From: Linyphia triangularis
Taxonomy: Eukaryota; Arthropoda; Arachnida; Araneae; Linyphiidae
Assembly (NCBI GenBank): GCA_963978545.1
Contig: OZ021733.1
Location: forward strand, 36,271,846-36,335,845
Direction of reading: 5' to 3'
DNA: 64,000 nt
Part shown: piece after piece, positions 33,950 through 45,285 of the stretch
Numbering within the stretch: the first letter of the stretch is position 1
Layout: each line of letters begins with the position of its first letter
The notes under the pieces: generated by a model
Database searches by the model: none
Seen by the model: the letters and a program-made list of their open reading frames with translations, nothing else
Told to the model about the DNA's origin: nothing
Position numbers and translations under genes: made by a program

Positions 33950-34932
33950 TTAACACGTATTTGTGGAAAGCAAAATTAGAAAGCCAAAACTATTTATGTT
34001 GAAACTTTCAAAGCTCTAGGCCTATTAGAAGTCGCTTTTTGTTAAAAAAAAAAAAATTCAAAGAATCAATCGAAAATCAAATTAAAATTTTAACATTCTG
34101 TTTGTCAATAGTCCAATTAGAATGCCAAAACTACTTGTATTGAAAATTTCAGAACTGTAGCCCAAATAGAAATCGTTTTGTAAAATATTTTTTAATTAAT
34201 TAAAAAAGAACTAAATAAAAATGTAAAATTATGTTTTTCAAACGTCCAATTAGGAGGGCACAACTACCTATGTTGAAAATTTCAGAGCTGCAGCTCTATT
34301 AGATATCGTTTTGTTAAATATATATTAATAAATTTAAAAAAAAAAAAAAATAATAATTAAAAAGGAACTAAATAAAAATTTGAAACTCTGTTTTTCAAAA
34401 AAAGGCCAAATAAAAGACAAAACTACTTATGTTGAAAATTTCAGAGCTGTAGCAATATTGGATATCATTTTGTAGAATAGTTATTAATTAATTAAAAAGA
34501 ACTAAATAAAAATTTAAAATTCCGTTTTTTAAAAGTCCAATTAGAAGGCTAAATCTACTTATGTTGAAAATTTCAGAGCTGTAGCTCTATTAGAAACCGT
34601 TTTGTAAAATATTTATTAATTAATTAAAGAAAAAACTAACAACAAATTTAAAATTCTTTTTTTCAATAGTTCAATAAGAAGGCCAAAATTACTTATGTTG
34701 AAAATTTCAGAGCTGTATCTCTATTTGAAGTCACTTTGTAAAATAAAAGTTAGTTAAAATATTAATTAAAAAAGAACTAATTAAAATTTTACATTCTGTT
34801 TGACATTCATAAATTAGAAGGTCAAAACTTCTTGTGTTGAAAATTTCAGAGCTCTACCCCAATTTTAAGTAGGTTTCTATAACAGATCCACAAACAGACA
34901 GACACACAGCTTGTTTTATTATTATAGATTTT
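33950..34932 (-). repeat. RTE-like repeat with tandem units of about 135 bp
   Basis: GTTGAAAATTTCAGAGCTGTAGC and variants recur near 33,998, 34,138, 34,272, 34,432, 34,563, 34,697 and 34,836. The array ends in ACAGACAGACACACAGC and ATTATTATAGAT. On the minus strand this is the terminal text common at the 3' ends of RTE-type retroposons. A diverged relative lies at 49,560-49,960. The family call is from general pattern knowledge. Confidence 0.6.
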
Positions 34933-35633
34933 AAATTTGTTTATTTTTTTCAGATAGAAATGAATGGGATTCCCTTTAGTTTTCCTCAAGAATCTTCCAG
35001 AAACTTCTTGTCAGATGCAGCAAATAAATGAAGAAATATTTGTAGTATATATTTAAAATCATGTTTAAATTATATTCTTTGTATAAAATGGAAAAGCAAC
35101 TCATTTGTGTTTGTTTACTTCAAAATAAAGAATTATCTAAAAAAGAATTATCAGTAAAAATGCATTTTTAGTTGTATATGTTTCTAATAATAAAACTATA
35201 AGTAGCTTGGATTAACCCTTTAAAACAAATTTTAATGCAATTTAAATTGTCTAACGCAACCTACTAAGATCTCAATGCATTTTTTTAATAATATATACAT
35301 AATTTTTTATTGAATTTTGAATTTTATTTTTTTTTTAAATTCTTTACAAAAAAAAGTAAATTATGTTTATTATTCTAGTAAGTTCTACCTAGCAAATAAA
35401 TTAAAATTTATCAATAAATTGGGTTATGATTGATACCATTAAAGGCAAATTATAATTAAATTCCTATAGAATAAATATTAATTTTTCATTAGCCACTAAA
35501 TTTAAAGCATTTTCCGACAATATTGGAACTCTCCCAATTAAGTGTTTCTTTTTGAACACAAAAGATAAATGATACTTTATAAAGGAAAGTTTTTGCAACT
35601 TTTCCTATATCTACAGGGTGGGAACCTCAGAGT
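34933..35633. other. AT-rich spacer
   Basis: Poly-A/T runs only; nothing recognised. Confidence 0.5.
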
Positions 35634-35837
35634 GAAAAGGTTTACACACCCTTTACAGTGAAAACCTTTTGGCAAGCCTATTATGAAAAGGCTTATACAA
35701 CCCTTACGGCAAACACCGTGTGGCAGGCTTATCACGAAAAGGTTTACACACCCTTTACGGCGAAAACCTTGTGGCAAGCTCATCCCGAAAAGGTTTACAT
35801 ACCCTTTACGGCGAAAGCCTTGTGGCAAGGGGGGTCA
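35634..35837 (+). repeat. 51-bp tandem repeat, four units
   Basis: GAAAAGGTTTACACACCCTTT-type starts occur at 35,634, 35,685, 35,736 and 35,787. Because 51 is 17 codons, the array is open in two plus frames and one minus frame. On the minus strand it reads as LPQGFRRKGCVNLFVIS-type 17-residue repeats. The openness is explained by the period, so I do not call a protein. Confidence 0.9.
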
Positions 35838-37474
<1,637 letters not shown>

Positions 37475-37526
37475 TGGTATCGGGCCCCCTCACTTTCACT
37501 GCTCACGAGCCGCCACTGCTTGAAAG

Positions 37527-37906
37527 TCAAATTAGAGACACTATTAGGCAACAAAGTGAGAGGTTTCCAACAGTGCCACAGAGGTGTCAGAACAGGGGAG
37601 CCCACTTGGTCTCTGAGTGTATTGCACCTGTTATCGGTGGTTAGATGTCGCCACTGAGAGGAAAATCATTTTAGTAGAGATTGCCCGACCAAGGATGGTC
37701 CTAAAAACGCTGCTGCAATTGCAACCTGGCGCATTGCAGTAGCTCTCTCTCTTGTCCTACTCGGAGAAAACTTACTAACAGAAGGAAAAATCGATCATTC
37801 CATCTACTCTCTCTCCTCCCAAGCTCTAGCAACAACCAAAATTGATTCCGAAGCCATTCAAATCAGAAAACTGATTAAACCATGGATGTCGGATACCAAT
37901 CTCTAA
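37527..37906 (+). pseudogene. LINE ORF1 (gag-like), right half with zinc knuckles
   Basis: This continues the frame interrupted at 11,658. It begins [19 protein letters not shown]. After a one-base slip it reads [15 protein letters not shown] (a C-x2-C-x6-H-x4-C knuckle), then RCRH, a TGA where the second cysteine is expected, and [10 protein letters not shown] (second knuckle). The C-terminal part PKNAAAIATWRIAVALSL to MSDTNL ends at TAA (37,904-37,906). ORF1 proteins of jockey/CR1-type LINEs have this order and bind RNA. One frameshift and one stop make it dead. No ORF2 follows; a Pao/BEL LTR does. Confidence 0.8.
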
Positions 37907-38169
37907 ACTCTATTATAGATCGATATTCCTAACTCTCAATATTCGTTTAATGTAAATCTCAATACTCTTTAAAACTTACTAAAGCCTTTTAATTTACTTT
38001 AACTACAAATATTTACATTTTAACTTAAGAACATCTAGAACTACGAAAAGCATAACAAAAGATTTCAAAGAAGAACCGAAACTCAAAAAACACATTGCCA
38101 CTCAGAGTTTGTAACTTTACGATTAAAGTATATAATCTCGAAGCAGTCAGTTTCTTACATCCTCCCATC
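37907..38169 (-). mobile_element. Polypurine tract and LTR of the minus-strand Pao/BEL element
   Basis: On the minus strand GATGGGAGGA (38,160-38,169) is a purine-rich primer site, followed at 38,159 by TGTAAGAAACTGACTGC, a TG-initiated LTR start. The far end of the LTR is uncertain, close to the LINE ORF1 stop at 37,906. Confidence 0.6.
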
Positions 38170-39049
38170 TTGAGTTGGGAGAGTTCACAACTCAACAAAT
38201 CTCAAAGTCACAAATCGACTCTCTGTGATTCATGAACGATTCTTCCAGACCGAGTTCTTACAGTTTGTGGAATAGGACCTTCAGGGTCTTCCACTTGTAT
38301 CTAAGACACTTCGGAAGGAGTAGCACTTGAGTCTCCATATGACTGTGTCTTTTGTGAAAGGAAACTAATAAAAGTTTCACAACGTGGTGTTGAGAAGGAA
38401 GAACTACAGGTCTTCTAAAAGAATGGCTGTCTTCGCGATATTCAATTTTTGTTTTCAATCTGATGATACCATCCTCATCTTTGTAAACCTTTAGAGTTTT
38501 CAATCTCTCGTTCTTCTCTTTAACGAATACCTCGCTTTGAATGATCTTTATTACTGATTTTTCAGCTTCTGAAAAGTCCTCTGCATCCAGAATACCACGT
38601 TTTCTCAGCTCTTTTGGTTTTCTACAATTTTTCAAAAATCTCAATATCCATCCAATCACGCGTACAATTTTCTCATACTGTAAAAAGTTATGATAGTACC
38701 AATCAGGCTCTTCTACATTCACATTGTCGGTGGTGAGAGCATTCAAACAGGCAGTTGGGGAGGACACGAGAATTTTCTTTCGTTCCTTCAGAACTTCATC
38801 TTCATTGACGACTAAATCGGAGGAAGGCCATTGCTCAGCAGGTAAATGTAGCCACTCTCAGGGCCATCCCACCATTTCGATTGCATTAATTTCTTCGCAG
38901 AACATCCTCTACTTGGAAGATCGGCAGGATTAAATGAACCGGGCATATGTCTCCAGTTTTCTTTGGAAGTCGAAGCTCTGATTTCAGAAACACGGTTTTG
39001 AACAAAGGTACCCCAAGCATCTTCTCTTTTTATCTTCTCTAGTTATCAC
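38170..39049 (-). pseudogene. Pao/BEL pol: RNase H end and integrase zinc domain
   Basis: Read on the minus strand from 39,049, the text gives DAWGTFVQNRVSEIRA, WRHMPGSFNPADLPSRGC and WWDGPESGYIYL, the segment between RNase H and integrase in Pao/BEL elements. The frame 38,767-38,258 then gives AEKSVIKIIQSEVF, SFRRPVVLPSQHHVVKLLL and HKRHSHMETQVLL, the H-x-H part of the integrase zinc domain. It then stops and reaches the polypurine tract within about 90 bp. The integrase core and DUF5641 are therefore deleted and the element cannot integrate. Confidence 0.9.
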
Positions 39050-39508
39050 CAGTGGTGTAGTGTAAATTAAGAAGGTATGGGAATGCTATGTCTTGTCCTT
39101 ACAAACGTATAACTTTTTGTGTGTGTGGGGGGGGGGGGGGGGGAAGGAGTGGTGAAAATTACAACTAAGAATAAATAACTTTCTTAATTTTACTTTAATA
39201 ATCTCAAAACAGATAATGAGCTCCTCAAAATTGAAAAGAAAAACGTGTGGTTACACTTTTTTTTATTTAAATATCTTTTTAAAACTGTTAAGATATCTGG
39301 ATTTTTTAACAGTTTGTTTTGCACAACCCATTTTAACAGATTGTTAGACACTTTATAAATGGATTAGAAGATATTTTCAATCATATTATTGACACAAATA
39401 TTTAAATAGATTTTTGGCTACAATTTTTAAACAGATTATTTACATGATTTCTTAAACAATTTTCATTCAGGAAAATTTACATAAGATATTAAGTTTCGAT
39501 TTAGACTT

Positions 39509-39679
39509 GATGGCTGTGTAGTTAAAACTCCTAGCCTCGCATGCCAAAAGTGCCTCGTACGAATCCCGTGCTAGGCATGGATGTTCGTTATGATTCGGAA
39601 TCCACGTTAAGCTGTAGGTCCCGGCCCGATTAGCCGTCGTTGTACATAAAAGTAGGCCGTTGAACGTACAAACAACCAA
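39509..39679 (+). mobile_element. tRNA-derived SINE, second family
   Basis: The head GATGGCTGTGTAGTTAAAAC is followed by a weak B box (GTACGAATCCC) and by GTGCTAGGCATGG, which is shared with the first SINE family. It ends ACAAACAACCAA, the same tail as that family. The middle (GCCCGATTAGCCGTCG) differs. Flanking duplication is weak. It lies inside the 2-kb hAT-like element. Confidence 0.65.
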
Positions 39680-40640
39680 ATGTAGACTCATCACTTGATA
39701 GACGTATAGACTTGCTTGGAACATTCCTATATAGTTTCTTTATATGATATTGTCATCAAAATCACTGCAATTTAAAAAATATCGGGAGCAATTACCTCCC
39801 CTTACCGCCTCCACTGTATTAAATGTTGATTTTTTTAAACTTGGGGGAGGGAGATTTTTTTTAAGAACTGTTGCTACATTTTTGGAATAAACTCTTAAAT
39901 AACTGTAAATGTAAGCTTTCCCATTCTCAAACCGAAAATCAATTTACTTTTGAATTTTAAAATACATTTCAATTGCTTTCTTACAATTTCACAGCCCGAT
40001 TTCGATGTATTATACCCATTTGCAAAACCATTAGCAATTTTATATTAAGGAAAGTGAAATATATAAACCTCAAAGCAAGTATGAATACCTTCACTTTTTG
40101 GAAAAGTATAGATTCATTAGCATGATTTTCGGCAGCATTATTAATAGGTTGCAAGGACCTTTTTGTTTTTGTCCTAACTTTGATTTTTCAAAACTATTTC
40201 CCTTCTCACAATGACAAATATAAAATCTATTATTAAATAGCACACAGTTTATTTTTTCCGGTAAATTTTGCCCTTTTTCTCCACTTTTATAAAAATTTAA
40301 GCAACTATTTGAAAGGGGAATGAAAGCCTCCTCCCATGCATCTTCCTGAGGCAACCCATTTCCCTTATTTTTATGTATTGAGTTAAAGTAAGCAAGAGTT
40401 ACAAAATCAATACTGTTTTGAATATATTTTGTCATGTTTAAACAACATATCAGTTTGATTTTCCCAATATCTGGCAAGCCAATATAAATGCATAATTCAG
40501 TGATTTCAAATTACGTGGGTGATATAAAAAATTAAAAAGAAAGCTACATAAATTTTGTTGAGATCGATTAGCGTTCTCGTTGAAATTAGAAGAGAAACAT
40601 TCTTCAAGGAAAGGGCACAAAGAATTGCCAGACCGCAGTT

Positions 40641-40793
40641 ATGTTCTTTAAAAATGAAGAGAGTTGGCGTCAATTTGTGTATAAAGAACCATGCAACTTT
40701 GACGTCTTGATTTCATCCACAAATACAGATGATGAAAAAAATATTCTGTATTGGATGAATCTTAGTTCTAATGAAGGAGCATTGAATCATTGA
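40641..40793 (+). CDS. Unrecognised 50-codon open frame
   Basis: This starts at ATG 40,641 and stops at TGA 40,791. The product is acidic and starts MFFKNEESWRQFVYKEP, with an even amino-acid mix that looks more protein-like than most short frames in this AT-rich sequence. I do not recognise it. It sits inside the hAT-like element and could be a captured exon fragment. No promoter or splice evidence supports expression. Confidence 0.2.
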   Translation: MFFKNEESWRQFVYKEPCNFDVLISSTNTDDEKNILYWMNLSSNEGALNH

Positions 40794-41092
40794 AAGACTA
40801 CCTAATACATTAAACACCATGTAGGAGAGGGGGGAGGGGGAGTCGAATGCATGTGTGTAGGTTGCCGCGCCTCTTTCAAGTGTTTGCAAATACTTGAACT
40901 TTCTTGCTCAGCTCTGAAGTTGCAGATCGAAAACGACCGCATAGTTCTCACGGAAGAACCTTTTCGTTTCCTTTCTTGACTTTGCATTTAATGTCACAAT
41001 ATGAAAAATGGAAGGAAAAAAATAGGTGATGGAACGCCGTTCCGCCTTCTAAAGAGGTAAAGGATCTCCGTTCCTGTTCCACTACATCCCTG

Positions 41093-41615
41093 GTTATCAC
41101 TGTCGTCGAGTCAGACCACAAATAGATTTCTTCATGTAGGATTTCTCGTGTGATAGATGAGGCCCGGCGTGCAGTGATTGTGGCCGCTAACAGATCTAAT
41201 CTTGCAATAGTTGTCTTCTTCTTTCCCTTTGGGGAAACTCTGGATTTGGCACTCAACAACTGAACTTTTACACACTCACTCGCCTCAACTCGAAGAAAAG
41301 CCACTGCCGCATAAGCATACATGCTCGCATCACTGAATTAATGTAAAGACTATTTCTCATTCTCATCACCAGTTTTTAGGTATCGAGGAATTCGCACTTT
41401 TCCTAGATAAAATATGTCTTTCATCCATTTCAGAAACTCTTCTCTAGTATTAGAGTCCACCTCTTCCTCCCAATTTAATTTTAGCTCCCAAATTTTTTGT
41501 AGAAGTAGTTTCGGAAACAATGCAACGGGACAAGTCGCGCCAATAGGATCGAAAATACGATGAGCCTCAGAAAGTATAGTTTTCTTAGGCACATTTTCTA
41601 CGCAAAGCTCCTTCA
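41093..41615 (-). pseudogene. Pao/BEL pol: end of reverse transcriptase and RNase H
   Basis: From the top on the minus strand the frame 41,592-41,350 reads PKKTILSEAHRIFDPIGATCPV, a hallmark of Pao/BEL elements just after reverse transcriptase, and ends in ATGGG-less basic text. The frame 41,322-41,093 reads YAAVAFLRVE, KTTIARLDLLAATI and EIYLWSDST, the RNase H domain with its WSDST catalytic aspartate. Two stops separate the pieces. A jockey-like LINE lies upstream at 41,616, so the earlier part of the gene is missing from this position. Confidence 0.9.
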
Positions 41616-41624
41616 GGCTTTAAT

Positions 41625-42198
41625 GCTGAAAAGCTGTCGCAGAGAGCCGAAATGCCTTAAATGTGCAGGGCCTCATTACAACTATACCTGCTCAAAGCCC
41701 AAAGAAACCGAAGCCACTTGCATCAACTGTGGTGGGCCCCACCCAGCTAATTACACAAAATGCAGTGAACGCCCCAGCCTACGAAACAACCCTCCCAGAC
41801 AACGTCCCCAATATAACGAAGTGACTGACTACCCAGCTCTTCCTAACTCCTCCAACTCCAGGATCTATGTAAATTCAAGCATGCCACCCCCTACAAATTT
41901 CTGGACCAACAGAGCCGCCAACATTAACCAACAGATGAGATCTAACTCCCCTCCTTCAACTTCCCCCAACCCAGGAGATGTCAACAGCCAAATACAATCA
42001 AGACCTCCAACCACCTCCAGAACCACTAATGAAATTACAATCCTCCAAAACACCCTCCAAGAAGCTAAATCCATAGCAAGAGAGTTCTCCGAACTGATTA
42101 ATTGGGCAAGGTCTTCATCCCTGATTGAACTCCTCATCACCTTTAAGAACACCATGAACAACTCTCCTCCAGCACCTTACAAAACAAATAATGTTTAA
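41625..42198 (+). pseudogene. Jockey-like LINE ORF1 (zinc-knuckle nucleic-acid-binding protein), C-terminal part
   Basis: The frame gives CRREPKCLKCAGPHYNYTC and then CINCGGPHPANYTKC, two CCHC zinc knuckles in the spacing typical of jockey ORF1 proteins, which coat the LINE RNA. A proline/asparagine-rich tail follows (NPPRQRPQYNEV to PPAPYKTNNV). The N-terminal half is missing through 5' truncation. Its TAA (42,196-42,198) overlaps the ATG of ORF2 at 42,191 by 8 bases, an arrangement that fits coupled translation. This part is free of stops. Confidence 0.88.
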
Positions 42199-44646
42199 TG
42201 CAAATAAGTCCTTTAACCCTCTTAAGATAGTAAACTGGAATGCCAACAGCATTAATAACAAGATCGAAGAGCTTAAAAATTTCCTCGTAGAGTATGATGT
42301 TGGTATCTGTCACGTCACTGAAACTCATGCTAAGCCGTGTCACTCCTTAAAGATACCAAATTACAAAACCTTCAGGACTGATAGGCTGCACCATAGAGGA
42401 GGTGGCACTGCTATTTTTGCCAAAAAATCTCTACCAACATCCCTATACAGATCCTACAATGGGCAAAACATTGAGGAGACAAACATCATACTCGAAATAC
42501 GAGGAAAAATCACACATATCTCAGCAGTATACAGCCCCCCACACCATAAACTAACTGCTGACCTTATCAAATTCCTTTTGCCCTCTGACAGACCCACCAT
42601 TGCTGGAGGAGATTTCAACTCCAAAAACTCGTTCTGGGGATGTCGCACCACAAATAGAAATGGGAGACTTCTTGGAGAACAACTATCTGCACAGGATCTG
42701 AGGGTGATTGCCCCCATACAGCCTACTTACTATCATCACCAAGGCACCCGCACTGATATCCTGGACATCTTCATAACCAACACAAACCTCACCATTGCCT
42801 CTGATGTACTAAACGAACTGGACTCAGACCATCTGCCTGTCATCGCTTCTATTGGCTGCCACATTGATGAACAGAGCGACACGATTGCTCGTACTGACTG
42901 GGACTTGTACCACAACCACCTCTACACTCATCACACCACCATTAACTCCTCACTATCTACAAACTCGATAGAGGACTCTATCAATCACATTAACAACGAC
43001 ATCTATGAAGCACACAACCTAGATACTACACATAAACCGAACAAAGAAAACTATATGAGGCTTCCTACCTATATCAGGAAGCTCATTCAATACAGAAACT
43101 ACTTAGAAAGAGGTGGCAACGGTTACAAGATCCCAGAATCAAACCTGAAATCAATGCCCTTGGCAGAGAAATCAAAGCACTCACCAAGGATAACAGAGAC
43201 AAGCGATGGCAGGAAAAAGTCAATTCACTGAACCTGGTAGACAATTCCATCTGGAAACTGGCAAAGGCCTTAAAAAGCAACAAGCCTGTTGACCGCCCTA
43301 TCCACGGTGAAAATGGGCTTGCATACACCTAGGAAGAAAAGGCTGAGGCCTTTGCCGACTCCTTTGAGCTGCAGTTCAGGGAAAATTATGACCCCTCAGA
43401 TGACGACTTCGAGGACCATGTGCTGAGTGCAGTTCGTCGTTGGAACAAGTCCAGAGAAGACCACATCACACTTGACAGCTATAGACCAATTAGCCTCCTC
43501 CCTGGAATTGCAAAGATTTTTGAAAGAATCATTTACTTTCGAATGAAAACTCACCTACACCGCATCCCCAGGGAGCAGCATGGTTTCATGACAGGGAGAT
43601 CCACAACACACCAACTCGTCAGGATTCTGGAATTGGTTGGAGATGCCAAACACAAGAAGGAGAGCTCGGCCATCCTCATGCTAGATGTCGCCAAAGCATT
43701 TGACCGAGTTTTCCACCTGGGGCTAATCTACAAACTTATCAACTTGAAAATCCCGCGCAACCTCATCAAGATACTCTGGTCTTATCTTAGCCAGAGGTCT
43801 TTCCGTGTTAAATTTGGAAAGGCCACATCCAACCCAATAGACGTCGAGGCGGGAGTTCCACAAGGCAGTATACTCGGCCCCATTCTGTACCTCTTCTTCA
43901 CATCAGACTTCTCTACCTTCAAGGAAGACCCAAATAGTCTCACAACATTCTATGCTGACGACATTGCCATTATTACAAAATCGTTTAGTGTCCAGAATGA
44001 TGTGGACAAACTCAATGACAAAATTCCCGACATTGAGAAATGGTGTGAAAAATGGAAGGTCCAGATCAACGCTGAGAAATCCCAAATCCTCCCAGTTAGG
44101 GCCAAACACCTTAACAAGACTCTGGAAAGTTCTGTATCCCTCTTCAACCAAATCATCCCCATCCGTCAAGAAGGCGAAGTACCTGGGCATCACTTTAAAT
44201 CAAAAACTGACCTGGTCTGACAACACCAGGGAAGCCCTAGGAAAAGCAAACTCTGTCAAGGCCAGGCTCTGGCCTCGCCTTGGCAGACACTCAACGCTTC
44301 CTCTCCCAGTACTCACATATGCCTCCCCTGCATGGATCACAGCCTCCAGCTCTGATATAAAGAGAGGTTGCAGACTTTCCAGAACAAGACCCTGAGATAT
44401 ATGGTAAATGCCTGAACCTATGTCAGGAACTCCCGCATCCACAGTGACCTGAGAATCGATCTCATCCAGCATCATCTCTACAAGCTGAACATCCCCTTCT
44501 TCAGAGGAGCGACTCTACCCAACTCCATCATTAGAGACTCTTTGCTTTATGAGGTCATCCCAGGTGACGAAAGATTCCTCCCCTTTGCCGCCTTCATGAT
44601 GTCAGATGCCCTCCTTTCCAAAGCCTACAACAAGATTCACCTGTAA
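42191..44646 (+). pseudogene. Jockey-like LINE ORF2 (endonuclease and reverse transcriptase)
   Basis: The endonuclease comes first: IVNWNANSINNKIEEL, VTETHAKP (catalytic glutamate), GGDFNSKNSFWG and LDSDHLPVIASI (catalytic SDH). A frameshift lies near 43,125 and an in-frame TAG at 43,333. The connector ending LSAVRRWNKSRED then jumps to DSYRPISLLPGIAKIFERII, so roughly 35 codons including the usual KAPGKDGI block are deleted. Reverse transcriptase follows with LMLDVAKAFDRV, GVPQGSILGPILYL and FYADDIAII. A further frameshift near 44,160 leads to KYLGITLNQKLTW and a C-terminal domain ending at TAA 44,644-44,646. It is dead, but not old by look. Confidence 0.93.
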
Positions 44647-45285
44647 ATAATTATAATTTGTATATTTTTTTCTTACCTGTTTTTATCACCATGTCCAACT
44701 GCTTCACACTCATAACCTCATTCATGTAAATACCCAGTATTTTATGTCTTCAATTGACAAATGTTTGTCATCTCTTCATACTCAGCTGTAATCAAGTGAC
44801 CTGTAAATAATTATCATTTGTATATTCCTTCTACTTGCAACTTCACCGTGTAATAACTGTTACTCATATATATCCTCCCACTGTAAACTCACCGTGCTTC
44901 ATGTTTTCAGTATTCAATTTGACTGTAAACTCATTATATACAAATGTTTAAAGTGACCTGTAATCAAGACAATGCCCCTGGCCCCGTTTGTTAGTTGTTA
45001 AGTTTTGCTGTTAAGTTTTTGTTCTCATCAAGACTCTCTATCATCACTATTTATCTATTCATCTATTGCCTGTTAAAACAATTCAAGACCTGTTACTACT
45101 GATTGCCACTGGCCCCGTTTGTTAGTTTTTAAGTTTATTGTTACGTTTGATTTTGTTAAGTTTCTACTGCTTGTCCTTTGTAAACACAAGATAAATGTAA
45201 CCTTCAATGCCTGTAACTCTTATGATGAATGGGTATAGCGCCTTCGGGCTAACACCCAGGAAAATAAATTATTTAAGCTTAAGCC
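44647..45285 (+). mobile_element. 3' untranslated region of the jockey-like LINE
   Basis: This carries internal duplications: CCTGTAAATAATTATMATTTG at about 44,641 and 44,800, and CTGGCCCCGTTTGTTAGTT at about 44,979 and 45,109. It ends in AATAAATTATTTAAGC. Confidence 0.75.

Larger units (their letters stand above)
39050..41092. mobile_element. hAT-like DNA element (2,043 bp) with perfect 8-bp target duplication
   Basis: GTTATCAC stands at 39,042-39,049 and 41,093-41,100. The left end is CAGTGGTGTAGTGTAA and the right end reads CAGGGATGTAGTGGAA on the minus strand. Pao/BEL RNase H coding (YLWSDSTTVIT) resumes on the far side. Inside are a G-run at 39,127, a SINE-like copy, a 128-codon unrecognised frame on the minus strand (40,091-40,477) and a 50-codon frame on the plus strand. 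No hAT transposase motif was seen. Confidence 0.85.
41616..45285 (+). mobile_element. Jockey-like LINE, 5'-truncated
   Basis: The copy begins inside ORF1, contains an apurinic-type endonuclease and reverse transcriptase, and ends in a 3' region with GGGTATAGCGCCTTCGGGCTAACACCC and an AAATAAATTATTTAAGC tail. The 5' boundary is placed where Pao/BEL coding stops on the other strand. I could not identify target duplications with confidence. Confidence 0.85.

Noticed and set aside
41865..42161. Minus-strand frame opposite LINE ORF1
   Set aside because: It is a shadow of the plus-strand zinc-knuckle protein.
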